From positions 8,833,501-8,897,500 of the forward strand of contig NZ_CP121695.1 of NCBI RefSeq assembly GCF_029761915.1: a stretch of 64,000 nt of DNA, written 5' to 3'. A model generated the notes under the pieces. The model did not search any database, was not told the DNA's origin, and was given only the letters and a program-made list of their open reading frames with translations. The translations under genes and the position numbers were made by a program. The number at the start of each line of letters is the position of its first letter. The first letter of the stretch is position 1. Source of the DNA: Bradyrhizobium sp. CB1650. GTDB lineage: Bacteria > Pseudomonadota > Alphaproteobacteria > Rhizobiales > Xanthobacteraceae. Shown one piece after another: positions 1 to 7,586 of this stretch.

Positions 1-62
1 AGATCGTGGCCGACCGCCGTTCCGGCAAGTCGGCAGCGGACAATCTCCGTACCGCCGGCTGA
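1..62 (+). CDS. C-terminal end of an unidentified protein (partial)
   Basis: The window opens inside a plus-strand reading frame that ends at a TGA at 60-62. The visible tail reads IVADRRSGKSAADNLRTAG. It is followed by a strong rho-independent terminator, which supports it being a real gene end. The fragment is too short to assign to a family, and no function is proposed. Confidence 0.45.
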   Translation, partial: IVADRRSGKSAADNLRTAG

Positions 63-110
63 GCACCAGGGCCTTCGGCCCTGATCGGCTCAAGCGAAAG
101 AGTCAAAGGA

Positions 111-140
111 AAAGGCCGTGCGCAACGCACGGCCTTTTTC
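111..140 (+). terminator. Rho-independent terminator
   Basis: A perfect 9-bp stem (114-122 with 126-134) closes a 3-base loop and is followed by five T residues at 135-139. An A-run lies on the 5' side, so it could also work on transcripts of the minus-strand pseudopilin genes that converge on it. Confidence 0.85.
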
Positions 141-184
141 ATGCGACGGCTGCTGTCAGCCCGAAAGACGGCCAGTGTCGGATC

Positions 185-820
185 TCAGCAGGACGACGGT
201 ACGTTGTTGTAAGCAATACACGCGACCTGGCGCGGCCGGGTGTAGGAGATGTCGCTGAGCGGGAGGGCCGACTTCAACACGTAGCCTACCGAAGGTGTGT
301 AGACATAGCTCGCCTCACCGAGGATGAGGTAAGTCGAAGCAACCAGGAGCGCCGAAGGAATCATCGTGGTGACGTTGTCGCCCGCATTCCGAATCGAGGT
401 CGTCAACGTAGCCTGCGTCGCACCGCTCGCGATGGTAGCAGCCTTGCTCCACTGTATCTTGGCGATCTTGTTGGAGTCGATGTAGATCTCGGAGATGGTG
501 CCGTTCACCAGCGTGGCATCGTAAGGCGTGATGATCGAGACGCTCGCCGTGAACGTGTTCACCAGGTTGGCGTCGGTCATGGTGCCCGCCGATTGCGAGG
601 TCAGATCGGACAGGGTTCGCGCAATCAACGTGACTTTGCGATCGATCGCTACCGCAGATGAGAACTCGACGGTACCGAAGAACATCACCAGCATCAGCGG
701 CACGATCACCGCGAATTCCGTTGCAGCGAGCGCCTTGCTATCGGCGAGGAACTCGCTTGCAGAAATCCGGCTGGCCCGCAAGATTTTCACAATCGCCTGC
801 ATCGGTCTGCTCGTATCCAT
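185..820 (-). CDS. TadE/TadG-family pseudopilin of the Tad pilus
   Basis: Likely a minor pseudopilin of the Flp/Tad secretion and pilus machine. The chosen start (211 aa, MDTSRPMQAIVK) lies 5 bases after the stop of the upstream TadE-like gene, so the two are probably co-translated; a second start is possible at 802. Residues about 28-50 hold the TadE signature: a basic segment, then ALAATEFAVIVPLMLVMFF with the conserved Glu at the head of a single membrane helix. The remaining ~160 residues are predicted periplasmic. No von Willebrand A domain is visible, so this is the short TadE/F type rather than a long TadG. Confidence 0.8.
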   Translation of the reverse strand: MDTSRPMQAIVKILRASRISASEFLADSKALAATEFAVIVPLMLVMFFGTVEFSSAVAIDRKVTLIARTLSDLTSQSAGTMTDANLVNTFTASVSIITPYDATLVNGTISEIYIDSNKIAKIQWSKAATIASGATQATLTTSIRNAGDNVTTMIPSALLVASTYLILGEASYVYTPSVGYVLKSALPLSDISYTRPRQVACIAYNNVPSSC

Positions 821-825
821 TGGTC

Positions 826-1410
826 TCAGAAGGGCTCGTTCTGGAATGCGGCCGTCGCAACGAGGAGGCGCTTGTTGCTGGCGCCGCAGCCGATGTTGTA
901 GCCGAGCCCGGTCACGAAGAGCGGCCATTGGTAGAAGAGCCGCACCACCACGACCTGGCTGGAGGTCCCGGGACTATACTGCATGCCGGAGGAGTCGAAA
1001 TTGCAGGACGCATCCATGTGGTTGGAGAGAGTGACCGACGCGAAGGAGTTGGGATAGCTCTGGACATCGACATAAAGGCTGTTGCAGTCGAACAGCGCCG
1101 GGATCTGGCTACAGACGTAGTTCTTGAATGTCGCCTGCGTGCACGGTGTGCTCACCGAATTCACGGCGCAGAGCGCTACCGAGCCGGACTGCGCCTGGCC
1201 GGTCAAAACGATACGGGCCGAATTCTGCGCGATGGTCTCGAGCACCTGGCTCGCGAAGAACATCAGCGCAGTCTCGATGATCGCAAACAGGAGCGCGAAG
1301 AACCACGGAGCGACCAGCGCGAACTCGACGGCTGCGGAGCCGCGGCGGTTGCCGCGAAACCGGCGCAGCGCGGTTCGGAGCGTGAACTTCGAAGGTGCAG
1401 GCGATGGCAT
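826..1410 (-). CDS. tadE: TadE-like pseudopilin
   Basis: Second TadE-type pseudopilin, 194 aa from the start chosen here. An in-frame ATG at 1440 would add ten residues; the 1410 start is preferred because GGGGA lies about 10 bases upstream. The signature is a basic N-terminus (RTALRRFRGNRRG) followed by SAAVEFALVAPWFFALLF, with the processing-site Glu and one membrane helix. Several cysteines (CAVNSVSTPC, CSQIPALFDC) in the exported part may form disulfides. A CtrA-like box lies about 100 bp upstream. Confidence 0.85.
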   Translation of the reverse strand: MPSPAPSKFTLRTALRRFRGNRRGSAAVEFALVAPWFFALLFAIIETALMFFASQVLETIAQNSARIVLTGQAQSGSVALCAVNSVSTPCTQATFKNYVCSQIPALFDCNSLYVDVQSYPNSFASVTLSNHMDASCNFDSSGMQYSPGTSSQVVVVRLFYQWPLFVTGLGYNIGCGASNKRLLVATAAFQNEPF

Positions 1411-1509
1411 CGCGTCAAATTCCCCAGCGCTGGCGATCATCTGCCCGATCCATAGCGAAAACTGATTGTTTAAGTGTTTCAGACAATCCGCACGCCGCGG
1501 ACCCCGTCG

Positions 1510-1524
1510 TTAAGGATACGCTAA
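1510..1524 (-). promoter_or_regulatory. CtrA-like box upstream of the tadE pair
   Basis: Reads TTAA-GGATACG-CTAA, that is two tetramers spaced by exactly 7 bases with one mismatch to TTAA-N7-TTAA, the known alphaproteobacterial CtrA half-site arrangement. It sits about 100 bp before the minus-strand start at 1410. Binding is inferred, not shown. Confidence 0.5.
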
Positions 1525-1623
1525 CCACGCTCACTCGCGACAAGCGGGAAGCGTGCTTCTCGGAGCGCGAAGAAGCATCCGCGCAGGACCTGCCCGCCCG
1601 GATGACCTTGGCTATTGGCCACG

Positions 1624-2121
1624 TTAGTTTGTTTTAGCGCCCGCGCCGGCGCTACCGCTGGCGGTACTGCTCAGCGAGCCGGCCTGGCCCATCGTTTCAC
1701 TGAAGTACTTTTCGCTGTCGCCGAGCGTGACGCGGCGCTGGCAGACCGGCATGCAGCTATAGGACTCGCGTTCGATTCCGCGATAGACGGTGACGAGCCG
1801 GTCGCTCGGGCCTTCGACCTGGATCTGGCGATCGACCAGGATCTCGCCGCTCCTGTCGAGCGCGATGAAATTGGTGGCGCCGTAGCCCTTCCCGGTGACG
1901 ACGATCATGCCGCCGGGCTGGAGCGTGACGTCTGCGATCAGGGGATTGCCGACCACGATGGTGGCCACCTTGCCGGGCAGCCTCACGAGCTTGGCCTGAT
2001 CGACATTGACGGCAATGGTGTCGGCACTGGATTCGGCAAGGCCGGCAGCGGGTGACGCCAGAACGGCAGCCGCAACCAGAAGACAGGCGCACGCATGACG
2101 GCGCAGGAACTCTTTACGCAT
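1624..2121 (-). CDS. Secretin N-domain-like pilus assembly protein
   Basis: A 165-aa exported protein. Residues 1-29 form a signal peptide (basic start, hydrophobic LLVAAAVLASPAAGLA). Residues about 35-105 match the pilus/secretin N-terminal domain (T2SS-T3SS-N type) seen at the start of CpaC: VNVDQAKLVRLPGKVATIVV, then NPLIADVT and GYGATNFIALDRSGEIL. It lacks any secretin pore domain, so it is a stand-alone N-domain protein that probably assists assembly of the CpaC pore encoded at 5341. Two cysteines (CMPVC) follow the domain. The tail is Ser/Gly/Ala-rich and likely disordered. Confidence 0.8.
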   Translation of the reverse strand: MRKEFLRRHACACLLVAAAVLASPAAGLAESSADTIAVNVDQAKLVRLPGKVATIVVGNPLIADVTLQPGGMIVVTGKGYGATNFIALDRSGEILVDRQIQVEGPSDRLVTVYRGIERESYSCMPVCQRRVTLGDSEKYFSETMGQAGSLSSTASGSAGAGAKTN

Positions 2122-2186
2122 ACTCTACTCCGGGACGTCACATACCGGCAGAAGCGATACCGAAGCGGAGCCGGCGCCCGACCCCG

Positions 2187-2201
2187 CTAACCTGCCCTTA
2201 A
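2187..2201 (-). promoter_or_regulatory. CtrA-like box upstream of the N-domain gene
   Basis: CTAA-CCTGCCC-TTAA, spaced by exactly 7 bases and 66 bp before the start at 2121. Read in the gene's direction it is TTAA-N7-TTAG. One mismatch to the CtrA consensus. Confidence 0.5.
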
Positions 2202-2278
2202 TTCGTGAACGTTCCGCAAATTTGCCGACTATTGTTTGAATGGCCTTGCGGTTTGCGCCCGCTCGGGCCGGACCGTTA

Positions 2279-3106
2279 CTACTGACGGAACGGATAGGCG
2301 AGCTGGCCCGCGATCTCCTTCGGCATGGTCGCTTCGTCCTTGCCGTAGTCCTGCGGCAGTTCACCCTCCGGCATCCGGAAGGTACCGAACAGCACGTCCC
2401 AGATCGGGAAGGTCCCGGCAAAATTGGTGTCGCCGCCCTGCTCCAGCGAAGTGTGGTGCCAGCGGTGGAACACCGGCGTCGCCAGCGCGTATTTGAACGG
2501 CCCAAAGGTCCAGTTCAGGTTGGCATGCACGAATGCCGAGTGGAAAGTGGTGAACGGGCCAAGCCAGATCATGACGTTCGGGGAAATGCCGGCCATCAGC
2601 AGCACGACGTCCACGCCGATCGTGCCGAGCACGAGATTGACGGGATGGAAGCGGGCCGCGGAAATCCACCCCAGCTCCTCCGAGGAGTGATGGATCGCGT
2701 GATACTTCCAGAATCCGCCGCCGTGGAACAGCCGGTGCAGCCAGTACAGCATGAAATCCGAGAGGATCAGGAAAAGTGCGCCCTGCACCCAGAGCGGAAG
2801 CTGCGATAGCGGACCGTGACCGTTGTCGTAGAAGGCGATGAGCTCGTCCGCATCGTGGATGTTGAAGACGACGCCGGCGCCGACGATCAACAGCCCGATC
2901 CGCATGGTGCGGGCGAACACCGGGACGAAGAACCAGTAGCAGATGTCGGTCACGATCTCCCGCTTGCGCCACCACGGCGCGCCGGGATTGCACGCCCAGA
3001 AATGCTCGAGCACCGTGAAGACGAGCGCGAGCATGAGCGTGATGGGAACGACCTTCGCGATGGTTTCGCCGAGCATCAAGGCGACTTGCATGGGTAGGCT
3101 CGACAT
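2279..3106 (-). CDS. Sterol desaturase / fatty acid hydroxylase family protein
   Basis: Membrane di-iron oxygenase of the sterol desaturase superfamily, 275 aa from the ATG at 3106. That start has GGAAGGAAAGG just upstream and is preferred over the TTG at 3124. The histidine clusters that bind the two irons are present: HRLFH, HAIHHSSEE and HRWHHT, along with several membrane helices (for example VALMLGETIAKVVPITLML). The substrate cannot be told from sequence; family members hydroxylate or desaturate sterols, hopanoids or lipids. It is unusual in sitting inside the pilus locus, between the N-domain gene and the pilin gene. Confidence 0.85.
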   Translation of the reverse strand: MSSLPMQVALMLGETIAKVVPITLMLALVFTVLEHFWACNPGAPWWRKREIVTDICYWFFVPVFARTMRIGLLIVGAGVVFNIHDADELIAFYDNGHGPLSQLPLWVQGALFLILSDFMLYWLHRLFHGGGFWKYHAIHHSSEELGWISAARFHPVNLVLGTIGVDVVLLMAGISPNVMIWLGPFTTFHSAFVHANLNWTFGPFKYALATPVFHRWHHTSLEQGGDTNFAGTFPIWDVLFGTFRMPEGELPQDYGKDEATMPKEIAGQLAYPFRQ

Positions 3107-3227
3107 CGTCGCCTTTCCTTCCAATTCGAGGCGCCTTCAGGCGTACTCCCCGAAATTTAAGGGAGGGTGAAGCCGCCCGCCGGCTCCGACGGTGCACCGC
3201 GAATAGAAGCGGATTGCGACGGACGTC

Positions 3228-3242
3228 TTAACGTCAAATTCA
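3228..3242 (+). promoter_or_regulatory. CtrA-like box upstream of the Flp pilin gene
   Basis: TTAA-CGTCAAA-TTCA with 7-base spacing and one mismatch, 138 bp before the pilin ATG. In Caulobacter the orthologous pilA promoter is CtrA-controlled (established knowledge); here it is inferred. Confidence 0.5.
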
Positions 3243-3379
3243 CCCTCGCGAAAAGCATCGCCCGGCATTCGCGTTTCCCTGATCGGATTAACCCTGTCGA
3301 AAGAGCTCGGCTCTCATGTTCGAGCGCGTAGAGGACGGCGCCCGACCGCAGCCGACCCACCCGAGATGGAGTTTTGCTC

Positions 3380-3544
3380 ATGAAGAACCTGATCGCACGT
3401 TTCGTGAAAGATGAATCCGGTGCCACCGCGATCGAATACGGCCTGATTGCTGCCGGCATCGCGCTCGCAATCATCACCGTGGTCAACAGCCTTGGCACCA
3501 CGCTGAAGGACAAGTTCACCGCGATCAGCTCGTCGCTGAAGTAG
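3380..3544 (+). CDS. Flp-family type IVb pilin
   Basis: Major pilin candidate, only 54 aa. The N-terminal MKNLIARFVKDESG is the short leader; prepilin peptidase should cut after Gly14, before ATAIEYGLIAAGIALAIITV. This carries the conserved Glu and Tyr (AIEYGLIA) and the hydrophobic helix that packs in the pilus core. The tail TTLKDKFTAISSSLK is typical of Flp pilins. ATGGAG lies 8 bases before the ATG. The gene is monocistronic, closed by a terminator about 20 bp downstream, which fits the high output needed for a pilin. Confidence 0.95.
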   Translation: MKNLIARFVKDESGATAIEYGLIAAGIALAIITVVNSLGTTLKDKFTAISSSLK

Positions 3545-3564
3545 GCGGCCGGACAGGCCGCAGC

Positions 3565-3596
3565 AAAAGCCCCGGATCTCCGGGGCCTTTGTTTTT
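3565..3596 (+). terminator. Rho-independent terminator after the pilin gene
   Basis: GCCCCGGA at 3569-3576 pairs with TCCGGGGC at 3579-3586 (a 7-bp stem with a 4-base loop if the last pair opens). A T-rich run (CTTTGTTTTT) follows. It separates the pilin transcript from the peptidase and cpa genes. Confidence 0.85.
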
Positions 3597-3618
3597 CTGG
3601 ACACATCGAGTTCCCGTC

Positions 3619-3762
3619 GTGTTGCGTAAGTACAGGACCGATGCCGCGTTGACGGCGAGCGAGGCGGAGACGGTGCGGACCGACGCGCCGGCCTACTGGG
3701 TTTGTGTTGCGCTGCTGCTCGCGATGGTCGTGCTCGCGGCACGAATTGCCAGCATCTGGTGA
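3619..3762 (+). CDS. Small single-helix membrane protein (hypothetical)
   Basis: A 47-aa frame with a GTG start between the pilin terminator and the prepilin peptidase gene. It has a charged N-terminal half (LRKYRTDAALTASEAETVR) and one strongly hydrophobic helix (VCVALLLAMVVLAARIASIW) that ends the protein. I do not recognise a family. Support is the location in the pilus locus and the coherent soluble-then-membrane layout. No strong ribosome binding site is visible, so this is tentative. Confidence 0.4.
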   Translation: MLRKYRTDAALTASEAETVRTDAPAYWVCVALLLAMVVLAARIASIW

Positions 3763-3887
3763 AACCACCGCCCGGGATTTGCCGGCGCTGAGGTCGCCAT
3801 CGCCGTTGTCGGTTTGTTTAGCACTGCCGGCTAGCGTGCGGCGACGGCCCGATCCCGCGGCAGATGCGCGATCCCAGGAAGCAGCCC

Positions 3888-4412
3888 ATGATCATCGACC
3901 TCGTACGCCTTCTGCTGTTTCCGGCCCTGATGGCGTTCGCGGCGGCGAGCGATCTCTTCACGATGACCATCTCGAACCGCGTGTCGCTGGCGCTGGTCGC
4001 CGGATTCTTCGTGCTTGCCATCGCCGGTGGCATGGCACCTTACGACGTGCTGACCCACGTCGGCGCCGGCGCGCTCATGCTGGTTGTGGCTTTCGCCTGC
4101 TTCGCGATGGGCTGGGTCGGCGGCGGCGACGCGAAGGTTGCGGCCTCGGTCGCGCTCTGGTTCGGCTTCGCACAGTTGATGAATTTCCTGCTCTACGCCT
4201 CGCTGTTCGGCGGGGCGCTCACACTGCTGCTGCTGCAGTTCCGGCAATGGCCGTTGCCTTACGGGCTTGCGGGCCAGGCCTGGCTCGCGCGGCTGCATGC
4301 CAAGGAGAGCGGCATCCCCTACGGCATCGCGCTCGCGACGAGCGCGCTGATGGTCTACCCGGAGACCGAGTGGGTGAAGGCGATCGACCTCGCCCACCTC
4401 GCATTGCGCTGA
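3888..4412 (+). CDS. cpaA: Prepilin peptidase (A24 family, CpaA/TadV)
   Basis: Aspartyl membrane peptidase that removes the leader of Flp pilin and TadE-like pseudopilins. It is 174 aa from the ATG at 3888, which has AGGAAG six bases upstream. The two catalytic aspartates of the family are visible: SDLFTMTISN after the first helix, and the GGGDAKV motif (GxGD type) near residue 83. Multiple helices follow. There is no N-terminal methyltransferase domain, as expected for the short Tad-type enzymes. Its substrates are encoded next to it. Confidence 0.92.
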   Translation: MIIDLVRLLLFPALMAFAAASDLFTMTISNRVSLALVAGFFVLAIAGGMAPYDVLTHVGAGALMLVVAFACFAMGWVGGGDAKVAASVALWFGFAQLMNFLLYASLFGGALTLLLLQFRQWPLPYGLAGQAWLARLHAKESGIPYGIALATSALMVYPETEWVKAIDLAHLALR

Positions 4413-4457
4413 ACGCTCGGGATCAACCCGGCGTTAAGGCGATTTAGATACGCCTCA

Positions 4458-4472
4458 TTAACCATGCTTTGA
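4458..4472 (+). promoter_or_regulatory. CtrA-like box upstream of cpaB
   Basis: TTAA-CCATGCT-TTGA with exact 7-base spacing and one mismatch to TTAA-N7-TTAA, 69 bp before the cpaB ATG at 4541. It would control the long cpaB-to-tadC transcript. Confidence 0.5.
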
Positions 4473-4540
4473 CGAATAGCTGGTCAACTGCCCATCACGG
4501 CGGCGGCAGCGTCGCGGCGTTTTGTTGGAAAGTGAAGCGT

Positions 4541-5344
4541 ATGAATAGGGCACGCATTGTCGTCCTGACGGTCGCGATCTGCGCCGGCGGTGTCGCCGCG
4601 TACCTCGCGAGCGGCTCGGACAATTCTGCGCCGCCTCCGGCCGCTCCGGTCGCGCAGCTTCCGACCGTCGACGTGCTGGTGGCCAAGAACGACATCGGGC
4701 TCGGCCAGAGCGTGAAGCCGGAAGACGTGCAGTGGCAGACCTGGCCGGCAGCGACCGCCAGCGCCACTTTCATTCGCCGCAACGAGCGTCCCGAGGGCGC
4801 GACCCAGGTCGCCGGTTCGATCGCCCGGGCGCCCTTCATCCAGGGCGAGCCGATCCGCGACCAGAAGCTGGTCAAGGCCGAGGGCTCCGGCTTCATGGCC
4901 GCAATCCTGCCGAGCGGAATGCGCGCCGTCTCGACCGAGATCTCGCCTGAGACCGGTGCAGGCGGCTTCATCCTGCCTAACGATCGCGTCGACGTGCTTC
5001 TGACCCGCCGCCTCAAGAATCCGGACCAAAGCAACGGCGCCCCGGACATCGTCACGTCCGAGATCATTTTGGCCAATGTTCGTGTCCTGGCCATCGATCA
5101 GGCGCCGAAGGAAAAGGACGGCCAGAACGCAGTAGTCGGCAAGACCGTGACCCTCGAGCTCAATCCCGCGCAGACCTCGGCGCTTTCCGCCGCGCGCCAG
5201 AGCGGCACACTGTCGCTGGCGCTGCGCAGCATCGCCGACGTCAAGATGAGCGACAACACGCTCCTCGACGAGTCGACGCAAAAGCGCGACGGCATTTCGA
5301 TCATTCGCTACGGCATACCAAGTCAGACGGCAAAGATACGATGA
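4541..5344 (+). CDS. cpaB: Flp pilus assembly protein CpaB
   Basis: A 267-aa periplasmic assembly factor of the Tad machine, called RcpC in other systems. A signal or anchor helix (ARIVVLTVAICAGGVAAYLA) is followed by a Pro/Ala linker and a SAF domain (VDVLVAKNDIGLGQSVKPED). The C-terminal RcpC domain contains GFILPNDRVDVLLTRR. The ATG at 4541 with GGAA upstream is preferred over the longer in-frame start at 4469. It overlaps cpaC by 4 bases (ATGA), so translation is coupled. It is the first gene of the cpaB-C-D-E-F-tadB-tadC run. Confidence 0.93.
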   Translation: MNRARIVVLTVAICAGGVAAYLASGSDNSAPPPAAPVAQLPTVDVLVAKNDIGLGQSVKPEDVQWQTWPAATASATFIRRNERPEGATQVAGSIARAPFIQGEPIRDQKLVKAEGSGFMAAILPSGMRAVSTEISPETGAGGFILPNDRVDVLLTRRLKNPDQSNGAPDIVTSEIILANVRVLAIDQAPKEKDGQNAVVGKTVTLELNPAQTSALSAARQSGTLSLALRSIADVKMSDNTLLDESTQKRDGISIIRYGIPSQTAKIR

Positions 5345-6831
5345 GGACTTGCGAGATGACATGCAGGGTCAACACGGCGAAGCTGCGGACCACAGTGGTC
5401 CGCGCCCTGTCGTTCTCCGCCGTGGCCGCGCTGACGCTCAACCCGGTGCTTACTCCCGTGGTCGCCGCCGACTACCGCCCCGTGGCGCCGGTCGCGACCG
5501 ACGGCCAGATGAACGCACGCTTCCTCTCCCTCGGCGTCGGCAAGTCGGTCGTGATCGACCTGCCGCGCGACATCAAGGACGTGCTGGTCGCCGATCCGAA
5601 GATCGCCAATGCGGTGGTGCGCTCGGCGCAGCGCGCTTACATCATCGGCGCCACCGTCGGTCAAACCAACATCGTGTTCTTCGATTCCGCCGGCCAGCAA
5701 ATCGCGGCCTATGATATCGCGGTCAAGCGCGATCTCAACGGCGCTCGCGCCGCGCTGAAGCAGATCCTGCCCAATTCCGACATCCAGATCGACGGCCTCG
5801 GCGAAGGCATCATCCTGACCGGTACGGCAGCCAACCCGATCGAGGCGCAGCAGGCCAACGATCTCGCCGCGCGGATCGCCGGCGGCCCCGACAAGGTGGT
5901 GAACTCGATCGTGGTCCGCGGCCGCGATCAGGTCATGCTGAAGGTCACGGTCGCCGAAGTCGCGCGGAGCATCGTCAAGCAGCTCGGCATCGACCTCTCC
6001 GCCAATCTCAACTACGGCACGTCGGTGGTGACTTTCTCCAACTCCAACCCATTCACGGCGCTCGGCCGCAATCTCGTGGACGGCAACAATCTGACCGCGA
6101 AGTTCGGCGGAGGCCCGTCGGTGCAGGCCACTCTGCGCGCGATGGAAACCGCCGGCGTGATCCGCACGCTGGCCGAGCCGAACCTGACCGCGATTTCGGG
6201 TGAATCGGCGACCTTCGTCGCCGGCGGTGAATTTCCGGTACCGGCTGGGTATGCGTGCGACCCCACCACCCATGTCTGTACCACACAGATCAGCTTCAAG
6301 AAGTTCGGTGTCTCGCTCAACTTCACCCCGGTGGTGCTGACCGAGGGCAAGATCAGCCTGCGGGTGATGAGCGAGGTGTCGGAGCTGTCCAACGAAAATG
6401 CGATCACGCTGTCGCAGGCCGTGACCTCGACCACGGTGAACTCGCTGACGGTACCCTCGGTCAAGACCCGTCGCGCGGAGACCTCGCTCGAAATTCCCTC
6501 CGGCGGCGCAATGGCGATGGCCGGCCTGATCCAGGACCAGACCAAGCAGGCGGTCAGCGGATTGCCGGGCCTGATGCAGCTTCCGGTTCTCGGAACGCTG
6601 TTCCGCAGCCGCGACTTCGTCAACAATCAGACCGAACTGGTCGTGATCGTGACTCCCTATATCGTGCGCGCGGTGGCGCAGAAGGACCTGTCGCGTCCGG
6701 ATGACGGCTTTGCCGCGCCCGCCGATCCGCAGGCCGAGCTGATCGGCAACATCAATCGCATCTATGGCGTGCCAGGCCGGACCGAACCGGCGCGGAATTA
6801 CCGCGGCACCTACGGCTTCATCACCGACTGA
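5341..6831 (+). CDS. cpaC: Outer-membrane secretin CpaC (RcpA)
   Basis: Pore of the Tad pilus in the outer membrane, 496 aa. After a signal peptide ending near AADYRPVAP come the N-terminal domain (SLGVGKSVVIDLPRDIKDVL), a BON-like region (GLGEGIILTGTAANPIEAQQ) and the secretin core. The core's signature includes VKTRRAETSLEIPSGGAMAM and ELVVIVTPYIV. The ATG at 5341 overlaps the cpaB stop; an ATG at 5356 with GAGG upstream is an equally plausible start. A cysteine pair (CDPTTHVC) lies in the pore domain. Confidence 0.95.
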   Translation: MRTCEMTCRVNTAKLRTTVVRALSFSAVAALTLNPVLTPVVAADYRPVAPVATDGQMNARFLSLGVGKSVVIDLPRDIKDVLVADPKIANAVVRSAQRAYIIGATVGQTNIVFFDSAGQQIAAYDIAVKRDLNGARAALKQILPNSDIQIDGLGEGIILTGTAANPIEAQQANDLAARIAGGPDKVVNSIVVRGRDQVMLKVTVAEVARSIVKQLGIDLSANLNYGTSVVTFSNSNPFTALGRNLVDGNNLTAKFGGGPSVQATLRAMETAGVIRTLAEPNLTAISGESATFVAGGEFPVPAGYACDPTTHVCTTQISFKKFGVSLNFTPVVLTEGKISLRVMSEVSELSNENAITLSQAVTSTTVNSLTVPSVKTRRAETSLEIPSGGAMAMAGLIQDQTKQAVSGLPGLMQLPVLGTLFRSRDFVNNQTELVVIVTPYIVRAVAQKDLSRPDDGFAAPADPQAELIGNINRIYGVPGRTEPARNYRGTYGFITD

Positions 6832-6851
6832 GGCGGAACGGGGACTTCGCT

Positions 6852-7586
6852 ATGATCACAAGACCACCCCAGATTCGCAAAGGCGCCATCCGCCTCGGTG
6901 GCGCGCTCGTCGGTATGGCGCTCGCGCTCGGCGGCTGCCAGCACGACGAGGCGGTCACCGCCTCCATTCCCGACGACTACAAGCAGCGCCATCCGATCGC
7001 GATCGAGGAGCAGAACCGCTCGATCGTCGTCTTCGTCGGCCACGCCCGCGGCGGCCTGACGGCGGCTCAGCGCGCCGACGTCATGAGTCTGGCGTCGACC
7101 TGGCTGCGCGAGGGCACCGGCGCGATCCATATCGACGTGCCGGCCGGCACGCCCAATGCACGTCCGGCGGCCGAGTCGCTGCGCGAGATCCAGGCGATGA
7201 TGGCAGCCGCCGGCGTACCGCCGCGCGCCGTCATGGCACGCCCCTACCAGCCCGAGGACAAGCGTTTCCTGCCGCCGATCCGGTTGACCTATTCGAAGAT
7301 CGCCGCGGTCGCCGGCCCCTGCGGGGTGTGGCCCGAGGACATCGGCCCCTCGATGAAGAACAGGGGCTGGTTCGAGAACAAGCAATACTACAATTTCGGC
7401 TGCGCCTATCAGCGCAACCTCGCCGCCATGGTCGACAATCCGACGGACCTGGAGCAGCCGCGGCCCGAAACGCCTTCCTACACGGCGCGGCGCACCACAC
7501 TTCTCGAGAAGTATCGTAAGGGCACTCCGACGGCGATCACCTATCCTGAAGCCGACAAGGCCAAACTCAGCGACACCGGCAAATGA
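6852..7586 (+). CDS. cpaD: Pilus assembly lipoprotein CpaD
   Basis: A 244-aa lipoprotein of the CpaD family, thought to help target or stabilise the secretin. The lipobox LALGGC places the lipidated Cys near residue 29. Family-typical segments are RSIVVFVGHARGGLTAAQ and the later CGVWPEDIG, NFGCAYQRNLAAMVDNPTDL, where conserved cysteines are visible. It lies 20 bp after cpaC and overlaps cpaE by 4 bases (ATGA), so it is part of the same coupled transcript. Confidence 0.92.
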   Translation: MITRPPQIRKGAIRLGGALVGMALALGGCQHDEAVTASIPDDYKQRHPIAIEEQNRSIVVFVGHARGGLTAAQRADVMSLASTWLREGTGAIHIDVPAGTPNARPAAESLREIQAMMAAAGVPPRAVMARPYQPEDKRFLPPIRLTYSKIAAVAGPCGVWPEDIGPSMKNRGWFENKQYYNFGCAYQRNLAAMVDNPTDLEQPRPETPSYTARRTTLLEKYRKGTPTAITYPEADKAKLSDTGK

